Part shown: one piece after another, positions 61,690-64,000 of the stretch
Layout of the letters: each line of letters starts with the position of its first letter
Position numbering within the stretch: the stretch's first letter is position 1
Position numbers and translations under genes: made by a program
Notes under the pieces: generated by a model
Databases searched by the model: none
What the model was told of the DNA's origin: nothing
Seen by the model: only the letters and a program-made list of their open reading frames with translations
Assembly: GCF_002222635.1 (NCBI RefSeq)
Contig: NZ_CP022416.1
Location: forward strand, 248,001-312,000
DNA length: 64,000 bases
Reading direction: 5' to 3'
DNA from: Pseudosulfitobacter pseudonitzschiae
GTDB taxonomy: Bacteria > Pseudomonadota > Alphaproteobacteria > Rhodobacterales > Rhodobacteraceae

Positions 61690-61880
61690 AGTGCCTGACA
61701 GGCGATCCCAAGCCAATCTGCGAAAATCAGGACAGCAAGCCTGTTTTCCGTGATATCGCTTCCAGGCTTACCGGAGTCGATCACGCTCAAGTCCTTGCGG
61801 TCCGAAAGGCGAGCGGCAACGTGCTTGGCCAAATGTTTAAAGGTAGGTTGTGCCAGATCTGTCTCTGCAATCGTAAGATT
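61686..61880 (-). pseudogene. Possible decayed coding fragment opposite the kinase gene's end
   Basis: An open minus-strand frame of 64 codons ends in TAG within the CTAG shared with the kinase stop. It has protein-like composition (for example FKHLAKHVAARLSDRKDL and VLIFADWLGIACQAL) but no start codon. The adjacent upstream sequence reads better in another frame, as after a frameshift. I do not recognise the family. It may be a remnant, and low confidence is intended. Confidence 0.25.
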
Positions 61881-62070
61881 TTAATCCGATCAAGCTGTAC
61901 TGGATTGCTGAAGACGCGTGCCGCGTGCGTCGCACGGTCTGCCAATTCTGCCCAACAAATGCTCAGAGTTCTACCCGCAATCTATATTCACAGGAACCAG
62001 CCTTTACAGACGTTACGAATCGCCCTAGTCACACGAGCGTGCTTGCTCCCGTTCGGAATTCTTTTCTGAG
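61881..62070. other. Gap upstream of the glycosyl-phosphate transferase gene
   Basis: With the preceding fragment, this makes a 381-base space between the kinase and transferase genes. A plus-strand 82-codon frame (61821-62069) is compositionally unlike a real protein (Cys- and Arg-rich) and is not annotated. No terminator or promoter stands out. Confidence 0.4.
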
Positions 62071-63237
62071 ATGCCTATTTCTCACACTTTATTTGAGAGG
62101 CTAAAAGTTTTGTTCGATCTGCTAGCATTCACATTTACATTTGCAATTAGTGCTTTGCTTTGCGCAATTGCCATTCTGCGGCCTTCCCTGTTGATGCGCC
62201 AGGACCATATGATCAGCGACCTGACTGCACGACAGGCGCAACACACGCGACCGACACCCAGAGTTGGAGGTGTGGCTATAGTTGTCGCGGTTTTTACAGG
62301 CGGGCTGTTATTTGCCGATCGCTTCGAACTGGACCTGGTCCTCGCGTTGCTGTCGGGCGCGGTTGTGTTCCTGGTCGGGTTACGTGAAGATATCATGCGC
62401 AATGTGAGCCCCCGCATGCGGTTATTGGCGGCGTTTATCTCGGCATCACTGGCTATACTGCTAAGCGGCGCACAGCTGCCAGGACTGGGAATCGAGGCGG
62501 TGGATGTCGTTTTCCAATGGGCCATTGTGGCAATTGCGATAACGCTCTTGTGGTCGGCTGGAACCTGTCATGCACTTAATCTGATTGATGGCCTCAACGG
62601 CCTGGCATCGCTCTACTGCGTCTGTGCAGCAGGCGCTATTTGCATTATTGCAGGATATACAGAAGACACCGACATCCAGATCGTTTCGGGCTTACTGATC
62701 GCCGCGGTGCTCGGTTTTTTTGTATTCAACTGGCCACTCGGGCGTATATTTATGGGCGATGCAGGCGCCTACGGCATTGGGCATATCCTGGCCTGGCTTG
62801 GTCTTATTCTGATTGCGCGCAACCCCGAAATTTCAGGCTTTGCTATACTTCTGGTACTATTCTGGCCGGTCTGTGAGACGCTTTTCTCAATGATCCGGCG
62901 CCGTTTGAACAAATGCGCCACCGATCAACCGGATAGGCTGCATTTTCACCATCTTGTTGTGCGCGCGCTCCCGCTTATTTTCAATCGTGGAAAACGCCGG
63001 ATCTATGACAATTCATTGGCGACAATCGTTATTCTGCCCTTTCTGGTCTCACCTATCCTCATCGGGTTGCTGTTCTGGGACCATGCCGTCCAAGCCGCCA
63101 TTGGTCTGGTTTTCTTCATTGCATTATTTATAGTTACCTATGTTATCTCGATGAATTATTTTGTCAGCCTCCGGTTTCGCAAAGGCAACTCCGCGACCTC
63201 CCAGTCGCATGGTCGCAGAGGATGGGACGCGGCCTGA
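62071..63237 (+). CDS. Undecaprenyl-phosphate sugar-1-phosphate transferase (WecA/MraY family)
   Basis: 388 residues, about 10-11 transmembrane helices. Family motifs: the early RPTPRVGG loop, NLIDGLNGLA (Asp-rich catalytic loop), GRIFMGDAGAYGIG and the HFHHL motif near residue 290. It loads GlcNAc-1-phosphate or a similar sugar phosphate onto undecaprenyl phosphate, starting a surface polysaccharide repeat unit. The C-terminal tail (about 375-388) is basic and cytoplasmic. Start at 62071 follows a weak purine stretch. Confidence 0.92.
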   Translation: MPISHTLFERLKVLFDLLAFTFTFAISALLCAIAILRPSLLMRQDHMISDLTARQAQHTRPTPRVGGVAIVVAVFTGGLLFADRFELDLVLALLSGAVVFLVGLREDIMRNVSPRMRLLAAFISASLAILLSGAQLPGLGIEAVDVVFQWAIVAIAITLLWSAGTCHALNLIDGLNGLASLYCVCAAGAICIIAGYTEDTDIQIVSGLLIAAVLGFFVFNWPLGRIFMGDAGAYGIGHILAWLGLILIARNPEISGFAILLVLFWPVCETLFSMIRRRLNKCATDQPDRLHFHHLVVRALPLIFNRGKRRIYDNSLATIVILPFLVSPILIGLLFWDHAVQAAIGLVFFIALFIVTYVISMNYFVSLRFRKGNSATSQSHGRRGWDAA

Positions 63238-63544
63238 TCCGGGCCGGTATGCACATAGAAAATCTGCGCGCCGTCCCGACGCCTGATTTTGATGCGCGCC
63301 CCGTGAGTGACTTTCCGCAGGCCTACAGCGTCCCGCCTTTAACCTGAAACATCATGTATCGCCAATGACCCGAGAGCACGAAGTGCGGCAGGGTATTGGT
63401 GATGCAAGTTTAAGGCGAGGCGCTTTAAACGATCACCTCAATTCGCTGGCGCTTGCGAGGTTGGCCTCAAATGCCGGCCGGTGCCTTTCCGAGCCGGAAA
63501 CCGCCATCGACTTCGGTGGGACGGGAATAAACATGCCTAATGTA
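63238..63544. other. Intergenic region between convergent transferase and nusG-like genes
   Basis: About 300 bases. The only start-to-stop frame of note is 63249-63347 (32 codons), with no ribosome site. No T-run hairpin, IS end or promoter is evident by eye. Confidence 0.45.
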
Positions 63545-64000
63545 TCAATACAGTTTTTCGACCTGATCGCGGGGCAGGGACGTTTTGACTTTGCGCCCCA
63601 TCAGATCAATAAGAATACCGATGCGTTCAGGTCCGGCCAGGGTATCGATCGTCGTGACCAGATCGGCAAAAGGGCCGGCAAGTACGCGGATGCGATCGCC
63701 AATGTCCAGGTCAATCGAGGGCGCAAGCAGATCGCTTTTGTCACAACGCTGTTTGAGACCCGCAATAAGTGCGCTCGGCAGCGGTTGCGGGCGGCGCGGA
63801 TCGCTCAGGATAAGCCGTGCGACACCGCGCGTGCTATTGATCGCACTCCAGCCAGGCACCGCCGGGTCAAAATTGACAAAAATATAGCCCGGGAAGAGCG
63901 GCTTACGCGATTGTCGCTGAACACCGGCTCTTTTTGCGACAGCAAGCATCTCCGGATTGAAGACCTCAATCCCCTGTCGCTGCAAATGAGCCCGCGCCCG
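63545..64000 (-). CDS. NusG/RfaH-family transcription factor, 5' end outside window
   Basis: At least 151 residues are visible. The NusG N-terminal domain is represented by HLQRQGIEVFNPEML and KPLFPGYIFVNF; the C-terminal part has the KOW motif (GDRIRVLAGPFADLV). The reading frame stays open to the window end, so the true start lies beyond 64000; the TTG at 63985 is internal. Specialised NusG paralogues of this kind often prevent early termination in long polysaccharide operons. Its location beside wzc- and wecA-like genes fits that role. Confidence 0.88.
   Translation of the reverse strand, partial: RARAHLQRQGIEVFNPEMLAVAKRAGVQRQSRKPLFPGYIFVNFDPAVPGWSAINSTRGVARLILSDPRRPQPLPSALIAGLKQRCDKSDLLAPSIDLDIGDRIRVLAGPFADLVTTIDTLAGPERIGILIDLMGRKVKTSLPRDQVEKLY

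Noticed and set aside
61821-62069. 82-codon plus-strand frame before the WecA-type gene
   Set aside because: Cys/Arg-rich, no ribosome site, ends at the next gene; the opposite strand looks more protein-like.
63249-63347. 32-codon small frame after the WecA-type gene
   Set aside because: Start and stop exist but there is no Shine-Dalgarno and no similarity I recognise.
61690-63544. RfaH-type ops element in the polysaccharide region
   Set aside because: The GGCGGTAGC core was not seen in the intergenic stretches, so direct RfaH-like recruitment cannot be claimed.

Overview
The window looks like chromosome from an alphaproteobacterium of the Rhodobacterales/Roseobacter type. G+C is high (about 60% by eye in most of it). 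Operons are tightly packed with many 4-base ATGA start/stop overlaps, there are two TRAP transporters, MetH is split in two, nrdHIEF sits behind a cobalamin riboswitch, and a complete beta-hydroxyaspartate cycle (bhcRABCD) is present. I see no rRNA, tRNA, CRISPR array or intact insertion sequence. Genus and species cannot be fixed from the sequence alone.

Layout. (1) 1-9102: the 3' end of a sugar-type ABC ATPase gene, then a plus-strand catabolic operon: Gfo/Idh/MocA dehydrogenase, TIM-barrel isomerase, DUF4432 epimerase-like protein, SDR, class III CoA-transferase, a solute-binding-like protein without signal peptide, a crotonase and an FAH-family dehydratase/hydrolase. Its substrate is unknown to me. 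(2) 9143-23533: purine salvage and catabolism: allA, a puuE-uraD fusion, uraH, puuD, xdhABC, an NCS2 permease, guaD, allE and two paralogous LysR regulators. (3) 23744-24253: a lone, A+T-richer GNAT acetyltransferase. (4) 24408-29746: bhcR and bhcABCD. (5) 29751-32050: pcaR-type regulator and pcaIJ-type CoA-transferase. (6) 32065-40545: uxuA-uxuB facing a GntR-TRAP-dehydrogenase operon for a hexonate/hexuronate. (7) 40672-48541: cobalamin riboswitch-nrdHIEF, convergent with a two-gene metH. (8) 48676-56208: oxidative uronate pathway: TRAP transporter and udh on the minus strand, a GntR regulator and kdgD-gci-gli on the plus strand. (9) 56314-64000: phosphohexomutase, PPP-type phosphatase, Wzc-like tyrosine kinase/co-polymerase, a WecA/MraY-type transferase and a partial NusG/RfaH-like gene. 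This is the edge of a surface-polysaccharide locus, with longer and more A+T-rich gaps than the rest.

How it fits together. GuaD, XdhABC, PuuD, UraH, UraD, PuuE, AllE and AllA take guanine to glyoxylate, with only the allantoate amidohydrolase missing. The next operon encodes the cycle that assimilates glyoxylate, BhcA-D, so purine carbon could run straight into oxaloacetate. Regions 6 and 8 carry two different sugar-acid routes: mannonate dehydratase chemistry toward 2-keto-3-deoxygluconate, and the oxidative Udh/Gli/Gci/KdgD route toward 2-oxoglutarate semialdehyde. Each has its own TRAP transporter and FCD-type GntR regulator. The block between them is cobalamin-related: a riboswitch expected to turn off the B12-independent class Ib ribonucleotide reductase, and the B12-dependent methionine synthase.

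The most promising material for new biology is the undescribed operon at 1-9102, the purine/beta-hydroxyaspartate neighbourhood, and a possible alternative-pairing switch between the riboswitch and nrdH.
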